Part shown: one piece after another, positions 11,801-22,806 of the stretch
Layout: each line of letters starts with the position of its first letter
Numbering within the stretch: position 1 is the first letter of the stretch
Program-made: the position numbers and the translations under genes
From: Aspergillus flavus
Taxonomy: Eukaryota > Ascomycota > Eurotiomycetes > Eurotiales > Aspergillaceae
Assembly (NCBI RefSeq): GCF_009017415.1
Contig: NC_092409.1
Span: 4,588,001 to 4,652,000, forward strand
Length of the DNA stretch: 64,000 nt
Direction of reading: 5' to 3'
The notes under the pieces: generated by a model
Databases searched by the model: none
Told to the model about the DNA's origin: nothing
The model's input: the letters and a program-made list of their open reading frames with translations, nothing else

Positions 11801-12156
11801 TCCTACCACTGCACCGACGAGATTTGGTCTCCGCTGAAGAGGGGAACAAAACATTTGTAGGAGACACGAAGTCTAGGATCAACTGGCGGAAATTCGAGGT
11901 GATGGGGGAGGTTGTCTTAGGTATTCAGCGCAGCCAGAAGACGCCTTATCCCCATCTGCATAGGTATGAGGAAGCAGCCAGGCTGGTACTCGATATCAAA
12001 TTATCGGGTGACGATGAGGTTAGTTTTGTTCCCCTTCCACATTTCATCTCTGCAATTTGCTGACCTGTCTAGGATTTATATGCACGCAGTTCCCAGGTCG
12101 AGCCCTCCGCTGGCGGCGAGACGGGGCGCAAAAAGTTCGGCTGGTTACGGTCGTAA
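8830..12156 (+). CDS. RasGEF with N-terminal degenerate Ras-like GTPase domain
   Basis: This is a Cdc25-type guanine-nucleotide exchange factor expected to activate a Ras/Rap-type GTPase at membranes. Six exons, 8830-9075, 9147-9465, 9549-9734, 10056-11539, 11590-12018 and 12073-12156, give 915 residues. After a disordered start comes a Ras-like fold with an intact P-loop (GQDQVGKT, 98-105) and a G4-like SKCD at 203-206, but no DxxG switch-2 motif. A Ser/Pro-rich linker follows, then RasGEF_N (about 418-533), an acidic spacer and the catalytic RasGEF domain (about 645-888; FRPRDLVRH, FNHLAFFVA, LNNYNSLGAVIAGI). The C-terminal ~50 residues are basic. The third intron is 321 nt, unusually long here, and may hide a small exon. 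The rest of the model is firm in frame. Confidence 0.85.
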
Positions 12157-12389
12157 GGCGCGTGATGGAAAATTTCCCTTTTCTCATATTTCTGTTGTCA
12201 CCCATGTCCATGAGGGTAACGATTATATGACCCAGTCATACACTTGTACTGACGAGATGCCTGATGAATGATGATGATCGTCTGGTCTATGTTGTACATA
12301 CATACATATTGACATGTCTAAATATATTATTACTGCAACACCTAACATAGCTCTACGTATCTCGAAGCACATAACTTGCCCCAGATGAA

Positions 12390-12397
12390 TCACGTGA
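12390..12397. promoter_or_regulatory. Palindromic E-box upstream of fmc1
   Basis: TCACGTGA, embedded in the longer palindrome ATCACGTGAT, lies about 160 bp upstream of the fmc1 start codon. The same octamer precedes nfu1. A bHLH factor could bind; functional use is inferred. Confidence 0.4.
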
Positions 12398-12558
12398 TCA
12401 CATACAGATTGTAGGCGGAGGTAAAACGGAAGTAGGATCCACCAAACCACCAACCAGATAAGCTCTTCAACAACACCTTTAAAAAGCATCTTACAGACAA
12501 AGACAAAGAATAAAAAATCAAGACGCGACACCATCAATTAAAACGAAGAAAACCCAAA

Positions 12559-12888
12559 ATGTCCCTCCAAGCCCAAGCAAGATCCACCTACCGGGCCCTC
12601 CTCCGCGAACTCCCACGCCGCAGCCTTTCAAACCCAACGCCTCTCCACAACCGCATCCGCGAGCTCTACCGCGACCAGACCAAATCTGCGGATGAAGAAA
12701 CACTGAATGCTCATATCCAGGAGGCGGACCAGTTGGCGCAGTATGCGCGCGCGCAGCGCCAATATCTTAAGCTTGTTGAACGGTATAACCCGGGCATGAC
12801 GATGGATGAGCAAGAGAAGATTAGACTTACGGCTAGACGAGTTGGAATGGATTTACCTATTGAGGCTAAGGATCGGAAGGAGGAGTGA
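12559..12888 (+). CDS. fmc1: FMC1-like LYR-family ATP synthase assembly factor
   Basis: A single-exon protein of 109 residues. It resembles the Fmc1/C7orf55 group, small mitochondrial matrix proteins with a LYR-like helical bundle. Fmc1 cooperates with Atp12 in assembly of the F1 part of ATP synthase. The N-terminal TYRALLREL corresponds to the conserved LYR-type motif, and the C-terminal VGMDLP resembles the family's VGLxLP ending. The chain is basic and helical with no membrane segment. The start at 12559 is preceded by a purine-rich leader and is the first Met. It starts about 400 bp after the RasGEF stop on the same strand, with its own E-box between. Confidence 0.82.
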   Translation: MSLQAQARSTYRALLRELPRRSLSNPTPLHNRIRELYRDQTKSADEETLNAHIQEADQLAQYARAQRQYLKLVERYNPGMTMDEQEKIRLTARRVGMDLPIEAKDRKEE

Positions 12889-13317
12889 AATGGTTTAGGG
12901 GGTATACTGGTTGCCACGGGATGGATGGGAAGGTATGGTGGGAAACGGAAAAGTTATGTGGTAGACCTTGTGGGACTATATATGTATGTGGAGTTTGGGT
13001 CTCTTGTATCAATGTGTGGTTGTATCATTTATAGATTGTATATTATTCTATGGTATCTGATTCACTGACTGTGTATAATTCATGTGAAGTCCGTTCATTC
13101 ATTGTGCGTCTGTCTTCGTGATGTTTTTGGCTTTTGCACCATGTATATATCGTGGGCCGTGCGGTGCGCGGAGGGTACTCTCTGCGCTGGTTGATAGGCC
13201 TTATGTGTGGACGACGTTTTTCGGCCGTTTGTGAAAGCTGTATGCTGCACATATGTCTGGATGTAGCGATCTGGGGATCTACGACGGAAAGAATCGGTTG
13301 ATACCAGGTTGACTATA
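12889..13317. other. Convergent 3' intergenic spacer
   Basis: This 429-bp spacer separates the tail-to-tail genes fmc1 and ncs6. It is T/G-rich and holds their 3' UTRs. No separate gene is supported. Confidence 0.5.
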
Positions 13318-14571
13318 TCAGCCACCCAGTTGGACCCGTTCCATCTGTCGCATGAGTGTGCTGCTGCTTTCTTCATCTTCTAACCCCACGCCCACTTCGA
13401 TTGCGGTCTTGGGCCGATTCTTATTCAGTCCTTCAAGCAAAGTGCATGCCTTGCAAATCTTCTGACTCGATATATATCCGCACCGTTCGCATGTGCCCAT
13501 CGTTTGCGTCTTTATGGTCTTCTGTGTTGAGCCCTTGATCCCCTTGTTCTGCTTCTTACGAGGGAGGGGAACACTCTGTGCTGGCAGCTTGATCTCAACC
13601 TCTCTCGACTCCGCCGCTTCATCATCAGCCAACTTCTTCTCCATCTCCGCCATCTCACCACCACGTGTCCGACCATTTTGGCTTCCACATCCACCAGTCG
13701 ACTCATCATCCGCAGCTCTAGCACAGGCTTTACCCTTAATTTCCGCAGGGACAAGTTCCGCCATGTCCTCACCACTTTTAACAATATCCAAAATCGAGCT
13801 GGGCCGAATCTTCTCCAAATCCTTAATCAGCGTCCGCGCGCTACCCCGAAATGCCTCAGGCGAGTAGATACACTCGGTACTGAAATAGTCCAGCTGCTTA
13901 TGATGGGCATAGAGCACAATCTCCTTCTCATACGCATACTTCAAAGGCTTACTGCGCTTGATATCCGACGCAGCCGAATCCGTAACGATACTCGTGCCCC
14001 TCGACAAGCGCGGCAGGTCACCCCGCAGCAGATTCATCATAACCGTCTCTGCAACATCATCCGCGTTATGCCCCGTAACAACATGCTTGATACCCAATCG
14101 CGCCGCACCGCGGTCTAGCGCCTGGCGTCGGAACACCCCGCAGTATGTGCAGTTGCCTTTCTTACCCACCTGCGCGACGACCTGGTCCATCGTCCACCCG
14201 TATAACTCGTCGTATCCGACGATCTCTAGTGGCATTTCATACTGCTCTGCGTTGCGTTTGACTGTCTCTAGACTGTCGTCGCGATAGCCTTTAATTCCCT
14301 CGTCGATGGAGAGGAGACAGAGATCGAGACCATAGTTGTAGCGCTCGTTCAGAGTCTTCAGAACGGAGGCAAGGACGGTGCTGTCTTTTCCACCGCTGGC
14401 ACCGATGGCGACCCGTTCCCCGGGGTAGAAGAGGGAGGTGCTGGTGATCGTTTCGTGGACTTCAGTTTCGAAAACGTTGATGAAACAGGTTCGGCAGAGC
14501 TTTTCGCGATTCTTTGGTCGGATGATTACTGCCCGGTTGGTTTGGCAGTGAAAACAGGGTGAGGGCGCCAT
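13318..14571 (-). CDS. ncs6: Cytoplasmic tRNA 2-thiolation protein 1 (NCS6/CTU1)
   Basis: This is the catalytic subunit of the Ncs6-Ncs2 (Ctu1-Ctu2) complex. It adenylates and thiolates uridine 34 of Lys, Glu and Gln tRNAs to give mcm5s2U in the cytosol, using sulfur passed on by Urm1. A single exon gives 417 residues. The N-terminal zinc motif CFHC...CRTC (about 6-32) is followed by the PP-loop ATP-binding motif SGGKDS (about 59-64). The central CTYC and TGHNADD motifs are typical of TtcA/Ctu1 enzymes, and a C-terminal pair CERC...CKAC binds zinc. An acidic/Ser-rich insertion (about 285-345) precedes this last motif. The start is the ATG at 14569-14571; the two codons upstream in frame are not ATG. 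Confidence 0.95.
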   Translation of the reverse strand: MAPSPCFHCQTNRAVIIRPKNREKLCRTCFINVFETEVHETITSTSLFYPGERVAIGASGGKDSTVLASVLKTLNERYNYGLDLCLLSIDEGIKGYRDDSLETVKRNAEQYEMPLEIVGYDELYGWTMDQVVAQVGKKGNCTYCGVFRRQALDRGAARLGIKHVVTGHNADDVAETVMMNLLRGDLPRLSRGTSIVTDSAASDIKRSKPLKYAYEKEIVLYAHHKQLDYFSTECIYSPEAFRGSARTLIKDLEKIRPSSILDIVKSGEDMAELVPAEIKGKACARAADDESTGGCGSQNGRTRGGEMAEMEKKLADDEAAESREVEIKLPAQSVPLPRKKQNKGIKGSTQKTIKTQTMGTCERCGYISSQKICKACTLLEGLNKNRPKTAIEVGVGLEDEESSSTLMRQMERVQLGG

Positions 14572-14868
14572 TTTCAATTGATTTTTGAGAATTAATTCAA
14601 ATTGGCTTCGGGTTTGGAGGGGAAGAAAATCAGTGATAATCGATAACCATGATAGGCTCGAGAGTTTGCTTTGTTTGCATTGCGGAGAAGAAAAAATTCA
14701 AATGTAAGCAGAACAAGAAATATTATTTTGCACAGGAAATTACAATCACAATTTGATTCTAATTAAAAATCTTTGTATCTTTATACCTGTAATATACATA
14801 ATCATAACCCAATCAAAATCTAGATATTAAGGGCGTGGTAAGGGAGTACAAGAAACACCGAGAAGACT

Positions 14869-15684
14869 TTACAGCTTCCCCTTGAACAAGTTGGCGATCA
14901 TCTCCCGGCCCGTGATTCTAGAAGTTGCCCACAGGGTAGGGAAATCTAAAGTGCTGGAGAAAGTATCGGCATATCCAAAGAAGAGCATGGGAGGGATCCA
15001 GCCACGGGCATATTCCAGCGCGAAACAGGACGCATCCATCTTGTATTGCTTCACCTCACCACGCTTGAGGTGGTGCACGCTGCCCTGAGGGTAGACCTCG
15101 GGTTCGTAGGATCCAGGGACATAGGCAAGCTGGGTACCCTGAAGGATGTTGAAGTAATCATCCGCAGTGTGACGGCCAGTGTGGCCTTCGGTGCCGATTG
15201 CGGTTCCTGAATTTCGATGTGGTTAGCAAGAGGGGCATTGTATGGGCGCGCCGTTGGAAATGGGCCTGAATAAAGTGGACATGTGGAGAGGGAAGAGTTC
15301 GAGAGCCGCACCAAAAATAATCAAGTACTCTGTAATACCTGGTTGAATGTTAGCATTTTGTAGGATTCGGAGGACGGAAAAAGGAGATAGATTCCGCTTA
15401 CTAGCATGAATAATATACATGGCACCCATGGCACCACCGGCGTTGTTGAACACCCATTCCTCTTCCTTGTTCAGGTGGCTTCCGGGGACCTTCTCATCTA
15501 GCTCCGAGACAATGTAATTTACAACGGCGCGAGTATCGTTTCCGTGGGCAGCAATTGCACGCTGAGAGAGGTCATGCAACTGGCCAGGTTCGAAGATGTA
15601 AAACTGCTCGAGACGCGCGTTGAGGTAGTTGTACAGGCCGGCCAGAACGGCCAGTAAGGTGGCCAAGAGGGTGAGGGTACGCAT
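14869..15684 (-). CDS. erg2: C-8 sterol isomerase ERG2
   Basis: Converts fecosterol to episterol in ergosterol biosynthesis at the ER membrane; it belongs to the sigma-1-receptor/ERG2 family. Three exons, 15684-15402, 15338-15312 and 15206-14869, give 215 residues, the usual ERG2 length. An N-terminal membrane segment ([17 protein letters not shown]) is followed by the family core: [51 protein letters not shown], and a C-terminal region rich in aromatic and Thr residues ([20 protein letters not shown]). The middle exon is only 27 nt. Its downstream donor is the weak GTGCGG, but only this splice reproduces the uninterrupted family motif. Introns are 63 and 105 nt. Confidence 0.93.
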
Positions 15685-16584
15685 GACGAACGAATTGGAT
15701 CAAACGGGGTTTCAGAAGGATTGGTTAGGCGACAGGAGATGGAAGGAATGTAAATTGAATCGGAGAAGTCAGATGGATCAGGAACAACAATAACAAACGT
15801 CGGTAGCCGCGGAGTGCGGTACCGAAAGGGTTTAGCGCGACCCCAACTGGGCGTTTTAGCCTTGTGGGGATTTTTTACTGGAAAGGCTCCATTCACTTCT
15901 TCTACTCTATTTCTTGCAAAGCTACTCCAGAATATCCCCTGACCATCCATGACTACCGGTATCACATTTCACGAATGCCGACTGAGCAAGGTCAATCTCG
16001 GGATGCCTCTCTGTTGGTCAGATCTTATATTAGGCTATATCTGGCCTATCGTTCCATATCACTTTCAAGACGGAGCTGTCTCCGTCCGGTTGGCATGTAG
16101 ATCGTCATTGTGCAGTCTTTTTCATTAAATCATGACAAAATGTCATTCAACTTAACCTGTCTCTCCGATGTTCACCCGTATGGTGGCTCACCGGATAATT
16201 AATTTCCTTTACGATAATTGATGGAGTTGACTGTCTCAGGATGAAGAACTTTTAGCTCTATGGCTCCACGCTTCAGCGGGTCCGCCGGATACTTCAAACA
16301 CCGGCGCATCGCATTCAACGCTTGATTTAGGCCACCATTCAGCGCTCGTTCCCTCCGGCACGGGGCTGAATCCTCTAATCCCAATGTGCCGAATTAACCG
16401 GAGATTAAACCACGGTTCAGTGTGTTTCTAGCTGAGGGCATATCCGACTGTGAGAGCCAAGGTGCCACCAAAGGAGCAGGTATATATACCGGCTTCTAGC
16501 TCCGGATAGTCAGCGAAAGGAGTCTATCCAACAACGAGTTGATAACCTAGACACTAAGTTTTAGCCATCTTTAATATACATAAA
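15685..16584. other. Divergent promoter region erg2 / GH12
   Basis: This 0.9-kb stretch separates the start codons of erg2 and the GH12 gene. It contains the spaced inverted repeat at 16283-16306 and a TATATATA box at 16481-16488, about 100 bp upstream of the GH12 start. Short ORFs here are not convincing as genes. Confidence 0.5.
16283..16306. promoter_or_regulatory. CGCCGG-N12-CCGGCG inverted repeat
   Basis: Two perfect 6-bp arms, CGCCGG at 16283-16288 and CCGGCG at 16301-16306, are separated by 12 bp. They lie about 280 bp upstream of the secreted glucanase gene. Inverted CGG/CCG triplets are the classical binding geometry for Zn2Cys6 dimers, the class that controls fungal carbohydrate-active enzymes. 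Binding is inferred only. Confidence 0.45.
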
Positions 16585-17359
16585 ATGAAGTTCCTCACTC
16601 CTCTCGTTCTCAGCTCTCTCGCCTCGGCTGCCGCTCTCAACCGCCGGGCGGATATGTGTGGCCAATGGGACACCACCACTACCGACAAGTTCACCTTGTA
16701 TAACAACCTCTGGGGTGAGGGCAATGCGGACAGTGGTAGCCAATGCACCGGCCTCGATTCGGATGACGGAAACACCATTGCCTGGCACACCAGCTGGACC
16801 TGGACCGGTGGAGCCGGCCAGGTCAAGAGCTTTGCTAATGTTGCCTACAACTTCGAGGCCACTCAGCTGAGCCAGTTGAGCAGCATCCCCAGTACATGGA
16901 AGTGGGAGTATGTCGTCATATCAACTAAATGTGTTTAGTCGGGTACTAACTTTCCTTAGGAACACTGGCTCCGACATTGTTGCTGATGTCGCATATGACC
17001 TCTTCACCTCGTCCAGCGCAGATGGAGATGAGGAGTACGAGATCATGATCTGGTTGGCAGCCTTGGGCGGTGCTGGTCCCATCTCGTCGACCGGATCTGC
17101 GATTGCTACCCCCACCGTGGGCGGACAGAGCTGGTCCTTGTACAGTGGTCCCAACGGCCAGATGACAGTATTCAGCTTCGTCGCCTCATCCACGACCGAG
17201 GACTTCTCGGCTGACCTGAACGATTTCCTCAAGTACCTGCAGGAGGAACAGGGCATGCCTTCCAGCCAATACCTGACCCATGTGCAGGCGGGTACTGAGC
17301 CCTTCAGCGGAAGCAACGTCAAGTTCACCACCTCTTCCTACTCTGTGTCTGTTGCCTAA
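16585..17359 (+). CDS. Secreted GH12 endoglucanase/xyloglucanase
   Basis: This is a secreted beta-1,4-glucan hydrolase of glycoside hydrolase family 12. Two exons, 16585-16907 and 16960-17359, give 240 residues, the family's normal length with no carbohydrate-binding module. A signal peptide is visible ([17 protein letters not shown]). The mature region begins with a short basic segment and [20 protein letters not shown]. The nucleophile Glu sits in EIMIWL and the acid/base Glu in GTEPFSG near the C-terminus. Many Trp/Gly/Ser residues indicate a beta-jelly-roll. The 52-nt intron has a clear TACTAAC branch site. Cellulase versus xyloglucan specificity cannot be decided from what is visible. 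Confidence 0.93.
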
Positions 17360-18869
17360 TCGCCATCCTGTCAGCCGGTTTGGCGACGGGTTTGTAAATA
17401 GTTTGGGGCGATGTTAGGCGCCGTGTTTCAGGGACCGTCAGGGATAGCGGGATAAATGGAGGGGGAAAGGTTCGGGATATACATACCTCAGGAAGGAGAC
17501 TGAATCATTCCATGTTTTAGCGAGAGGGGTTACAGACTATCTGTTGCCAGGTTTATTGTGAATATTCGTGATTGTCTTCTTCTACCTGCTCACTCCAGTG
17601 GAGCTGAGGCGGCTAGCTTGTTGAGTAGTATATAAGTTTTATTTAGAAATCAAACTCGAAAACGTCTAAATATAACTGCCCAGCGTTTAATGAGACAATC
17701 GGATGGGACGAAGCGTTAGAAGTGGTGCCGTATAAATTTAGAAAGGCAACTAACTCGTACTAGTATACCCAGGTAAGGTACGGAGTGGTATCATGATCTA
17801 TCTTAAGATCTTAAGTCGAGGGATTGCAGCGTCTGCACCTCCCGGCGCTTAACCGCCGCAGGAACCAAACCCAACCAAACCAACCAAATCGCCCAACCTC
17901 AGGCTACAAACCTCCACTTCAGCAGTAAACTTGTGACCAACAGTACATCTGCCAGGCATCAATCACCACCACCCCAGGACAGGATCGTCACTAGTCTCTC
18001 CTTCTCCGGCATAGGGAGCATGACAAAACTCCTCGGGTGTCAATTGTCAGGAATCGTACCCTATCCTGTCATACATACCATCGCATGATTCTTGACAGGA
18101 TGCGCGCCATAGGATCGTGTCAAATCCCGCCACGATGTAGGGGAAAAAGACGCGACCGCCGAAATAGGCCTTCGTGGCGAGCCATCCACTTGACGAGAAA
18201 AAAGGTCCATAACCCTTGATTGAATCCTATCTCGTGTTCGGAGATCTGATTGACGGAGAGCTTATTGCCAATCATCCACCTCCCTGGGGTCGCGCGCCAA
18301 ATGAGATCATGGGGGAGTGGATGGCCGGTATGCACGATGCGCGTCCAACCGCCGTCCTTGCATACTGCATTGCCAGCCTTCACCTCTGAACCACTGAACC
18401 GCTGAACTAACTATCCACTAGCAGGGGATGTCTTGCCCTCACTCTGAGTTTCTGATAGATACTTATATTCAGTCACTCACTCGCTGCCTTTGTTCAGCAT
18501 GGCATTCACACACTTCAGGCTGTCTCTCTCTCTTCTCTTTTTATATATCGATCGGTCGGTCTCTTCATAGGTCTTTCCTTATCGTATTCTCTCTATTAAT
18601 TGATCGATTTGATTATCACTGAATTAATTTTTTTCCCCGTCCAATATTGTCTTACCGTGCATCACTGCCGCCGCTCCATACTTCGGAAGGTGATCCATCA
18701 GGTTGACACGACAACCTCTACATTCCTCTTACTCCTGCTGGCAGGAATTTTCGCGACTCTACCAAATATATTTAGTTTTACATTCCTTAGATTTTGTCTA
18801 CAAGGCAAACATTGCCTCTTTTTATCCGTTGCTCTCGCTCTGTTCTGTTCCCCTCTTTCCCTCGACTAA
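17360..18869. other. Promoter and probable long leader of the cyclin gene
   Basis: There is no convincing ORF in these 1.5 kb. The last ~450 bp before the cyclin start are strongly pyrimidine-rich, as is typical of Aspergillus promoters and leaders of regulated cell-cycle genes. The first few hundred bases hold the GH12 3' UTR. Confidence 0.5.
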
Positions 18870-20195
18870 ATGCACACCATGACCTACCCTCCGTTCTATA
18901 CCACCACCACAATGGAACAAGTCAGCCAACCTGATCAAATGAACCACTTCCAACATCTCAATCGAATTGCTCTCCATGAGTTTGTTCGACTGCCAGTCTC
19001 TCGTGAGATGGTGGCGCATTTGGCGATGCAAGCATCGCAGGTCATCCGCTGCGAGCCTCATGTGACCACGGCCTGCGCTCATGGCCAACCAACACCTCCT
19101 AGTACACCTCCATTGGATGCAGTTGATTCTCAACTACCGCCTTTGCCTTCAGTCGAAATGTTTATCGCTTCACTAGTCACCCGCTCGCAGGTTCAGGTTC
19201 CCACCCTGATGACCTCCCTGGTCTACCTGGCCCGTTTGCGTGCTCGTCTCCCACCTGTCGCAAAGGGCATGCGCTGCACTGTTCATCGCATCTTTCTTGC
19301 TTCCCTCATCTTGGCAGCCAAGAACCTAAATGACTCTAGCCCGAAGAACAAGCATTGGGCCCGTTATACTACCGTCAAGGGCTATGACGGCTTTGCCTTC
19401 TCCCTCCCAGAGGTCAACCTGATGGAGCGACAGCTTCTGTTCCTCCTGGATTGGGATACCCGCGTTACTGAAGAAGATCTTCTCTGTCACCTCGAACCAT
19501 TTTTGGCTCCCATTCGTTACCGCTACCAGGTCCAAGAGCGTGAAGCCGAGCTGCGCCAGCCCCGCGAATGGCGCCGTCTTCAGGCCTCCGCTGAACTCCT
19601 TGCTTGTCGTCTTCGTCGTCAGAAATTGGAAGCTCGCCTTGAGGCTCGTCGATCAGACTCCATACATCGCCGCCAGAGACTACCCGCAAGCCCTGCATCG
19701 TCTGTGTCGCTGTCCTCAATGTCTTCCATGTCTTCCAACGCATCACCAGCGTCCCTGGCGGACACTGATCGCCACAAGCCCTATCGCCCGCGGAGGCGCC
19801 CGTCGACCCGCAGTGGTGCTTCTGTCTCCCCTCCATCTGCGCAGGATGTGCCGTCATTGACCCGCGTGGATACAGTACCTTCGTTGAGCTCGCGCGCATC
19901 TAGCATTGCGCCAAGTTCCCGGAATGCCACCCCGGCTAGTCTGCGCCCATCCAGCTCAATCACCAGTATGGAAGCTGATATTCGAGTGGTTGACGGAGCG
20001 CGTAGCCCGTCTCTCAGCTGCGGATACGTTCCCGTATCTTCGATGATGGCGCCTAACCCCAAGATGGAAGAAACTCAGCAGCCTACCAAGAAGGTCCGAA
20101 CGAACGGACATGCTGGGCACACTGGATTCGTCGCTCGATTCCTGGCCTCTGCCGCGGGTTCTTACATGGGTGGCCGCATGCGCTCTCACGTTTAA
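18870..20195 (+). CDS. pclA: Pcl1/Pcl2-type G1/S cyclin (PclA-like)
   Basis: This is a Pho85-class cyclin, expected to bind a Pho85/PhoA-type CDK and act in G1/S progression and, in Aspergillus, conidiophore development. The gene is single-exon, 441 residues. The N-terminal block ([34 protein letters not shown]) precedes a cyclin box at about 95-220 with [30 protein letters not shown] and the helix [13 protein letters not shown]. The C-terminal half is Ser/Pro/Arg-rich and disordered, with several SP/TP sites and PEST-like composition that would suit rapid turnover. The first ATG is used; Met4, Met15 and Met24 are in frame and could serve instead. The name rests on the Aspergillus PclA-like N-terminus. 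Confidence 0.88.
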   Translation: MHTMTYPPFYTTTTMEQVSQPDQMNHFQHLNRIALHEFVRLPVSREMVAHLAMQASQVIRCEPHVTTACAHGQPTPPSTPPLDAVDSQLPPLPSVEMFIASLVTRSQVQVPTLMTSLVYLARLRARLPPVAKGMRCTVHRIFLASLILAAKNLNDSSPKNKHWARYTTVKGYDGFAFSLPEVNLMERQLLFLLDWDTRVTEEDLLCHLEPFLAPIRYRYQVQEREAELRQPREWRRLQASAELLACRLRRQKLEARLEARRSDSIHRRQRLPASPASSVSLSSMSSMSSNASPASLADTDRHKPYRPRRRPSTRSGASVSPPSAQDVPSLTRVDTVPSLSSRASSIAPSSRNATPASLRPSSSITSMEADIRVVDGARSPSLSCGYVPVSSMMAPNPKMEETQQPTKKVRTNGHAGHTGFVARFLASAAGSYMGGRMRSHV

Positions 20196-21193
20196 CTATA
20201 ATATCTCCCTGCTGAGCTGGTCTCCGCTGTGATTAATACCTTCTTTCCCCTCCCATCCTAGCACCCTGCTGTTACCTAGAATGATAATCTGCTTCTCATG
20301 TCTTGCCAGAAAAGTGTCCCCCTGATGTCCAGCAATACCCCCGGTAGGTCTACGTTCGTTTATTATTGCATTGCACTGGCGTTGTTTTTTTCTTCTTATG
20401 TTTGATTCATGTTTAAGCCAACTCTCGTTCATAACTCCTATTTCCTGTGACACTTTTCGTTGGTACAGATTGCTTAGATATCACGCACTACCTAAACCTG
20501 CTATGCACGTATGTATGATGCCCTCACTTACAGACTAGTTTATGCTATAATAAAATCTCTTTCTACCACATTCTATAAATAGACAGCCGAGTCGCCGTGC
20601 ATCCCTGTTAGTATCTCAGAAGCCCACTATAGGCGCACAACCATTGCAACCCCCACAGCTAAACCTTACACACCCACATTACCCATCCTATATCGTGTAC
20701 CCCTCAGCGCGTCGATCCCCGATCGACAATGATCAACATAAACAAACCGCGCGAGGAATTTCAACCACCACGCTCCAGCAACAGCGAATGCACACCACAT
20801 GAGTCAAGGAATGTGATCCGCACAGTCTAGAATCTAGTAGATTCATCGGAGCTGAAATGTGCAATTATACGAGGAATTTCACTAGCGGACGATCAGTTCA
20901 CAATTGCGAGATCGCCATCACAGACTTTATTGATCAACACATCGATCTGTATGTATGTACAAGGGGAGTGGGGTTCATATTCTGCGCTTTGGGGCTTAGA
21001 TTAGCAGTTGGTGACTCTTGACTCTCTTCTAATCTTATCTTTACTTCCAGATGTTTTTGTAGAAAGATGAGATATCATGGGTGGGTTGATTAATGCTGAT
21101 TGTCTTATTTTGACCACCAAAATTGGTGATTGTGTGCTCTTCTTCATTTTTTTAATATAAATTTTTTTTTTTGGCTTCTTGAAATTGTGCGTT
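20196..21193. other. Convergent spacer between pclA and the SidL-like gene
   Basis: These 1.0 kb separate tail-to-tail genes. No coding region is supported. The 3' UTRs of both neighbours must lie here, and an AATAAA occurs at 20549-20554. Confidence 0.5.
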
Positions 21194-22806
21194 TTATATG
21201 GCTGGGGCTTCCCAGCTGTCGCGTTTGATTTTCATCAGGTTGGACTGTTTGTGCGGGAAGCTTACTTCGCCTTCTTTGTAGAAGCCTGCCTTTTGGAGGT
21301 ATTCGAGGACCCTGTTATTTTTTTGTTAGTTTGTCTGTGGGTATATCGGTGGGTTGAAGGACGGGTAACTTACTTTGTGTTGTCCACTCGAGGTTCTAGC
21401 ATGACTGTTTCGGTGCGTTGGTCGGAGAGCCAGCAGTAGTGCACCAAGGCGCTCAGCCAGATTTGTACCCGGTGCGCGCCGCGGTACTCCTGCTCTCCGA
21501 CTAGCAGGTGAATTCCCCGGTCGTAATTGCCAGCGCCCCCGATGAGCTGTCCCAGACGGTCTTCTTTGACCCAGTAGATCTCGAAGTACCCGAAGGGTTT
21601 GCCGTCCCAGCATCCGATAACCGGGAAGCTATGTCGGCTTTTTAGGTTGTTGCGGAGGAATTCCTCCTGGTGGGAGATGGGACCGGCCTCTCCCCATGCT
21701 GCGCTGACTCTTGGGTCGTTCATCCACTTGTGCAGATAGTCGAGGTCCGAAGGCGTGGTCGAGACCATTGGGTCACTGGTTGAAGCTGAAGAGGTATGTG
21801 CTTTACTTGGTGCTCCTCCCGGTGCCTGAGTCTTCTGTGAAGGGAGATACGGTACACGGAATGAAAGGTATTGCCCGACACTGGGGATGTATCGGATGTA
21901 GAATACGTCTCCCTGGTGTGGTGGCTTGGGCCTGATTGGGTGTCGGACTCCATTTGTGAAGATGTACTGGGTGGCTGGCGGGGGGTAGTAAGTTGGAAGA
22001 TTGGTACTGGAGGCAAATGGCCCTTCGTTGGGTGCGTAGTGGCCAGTGTCGCTGGGTGGAGGACCAGAATCAGCGAGGTACATCGTCTCGCGGGTTGGAG
22101 ACGACAGCTGGCGGGTATGATGCGAAGAGCCGGGTACATTCTGCCCAGGATTCAGAGGGCTCAAAGAGAAGACGAAAAGACGGGGGTCGATCTGCCAGAA
22201 AGAGCGTCGGCTCACAAACATCGACTCCCAGGACTCGTTATCGAAGGCATCCGGTCCCACGGATGAATCCTCGGTGGCAATCAGCCCCATCCGTTCCAGC
22301 TTCTGAAGCACATTTCGTCCCTTGAAGATGCCCTCGCGCTTGATATTGACCCGCCATTCGCCCTTCGGTCTGCCCGCTGCGGGAGTGCGCGACGAAGCCT
22401 CCGTCTCCATGTGGAGGTCAGGTTCGGGCTCGTGGAAGTACCACCAGAGAGTAACCCAGAGCATCATGGCGATCTGGCGTGAAGCGGAGATGGCCGGTTT
22501 ATTCTCGCTGTTTGGAGGACTGATGATGGCTGAGAGGTACAGACAATCGTCGTGCAAGGTCGGTGCTGTGAATCGAGAGCTGTGCGACTGATCGTCACCC
22601 TTTCCGGCCTCGCGAGCACGGTCAGGCGCTCCATCCGATTTCTCCTTTTCCTGGTTATGCTGTCTCGTATACAGAACGATCGTCCATCCAGGAGGGAGTA
22701 AAGAGCGATCCAGGTGTGCATCGTGGATCCTGAAGGTCAGACCACCGAACACAGGCGAGACTGAGATTAATTGCCCGTTAGGCAAGTGGCAGGCGTTGTG
22801 GCGCAT
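21194..22806 (-). CDS. sidL: SidL-like N5-hydroxyornithine acyltransferase
   Basis: The gene encodes a GNAT/AlcB-type transacylase. In Aspergilli SidL acetylates N5-hydroxy-L-ornithine for the intracellular siderophore ferricrocin. Two exons, 22806-21374 and 21311-21194, give 516 residues. The N-terminal half is variable with Ser/Pro-rich linkers. The conserved acyltransferase domain is C-terminal (about 385-516): [50 protein letters not shown], then [15 protein letters not shown] after a 62-nt intron. The protein ends in EAPAI, not SKL, so there is no PTS1. That favours cytosolic SidL over peroxisomal SidF. The start is the ATG opening [11 protein letters not shown]; the open frame continues 46 codons upstream but looks non-coding. 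Confidence 0.83.

Noticed and set aside
21993..22325. Plus-strand frames opposite the SidL-like gene
   Set aside because: Shadow frames of the acyltransferase exon.
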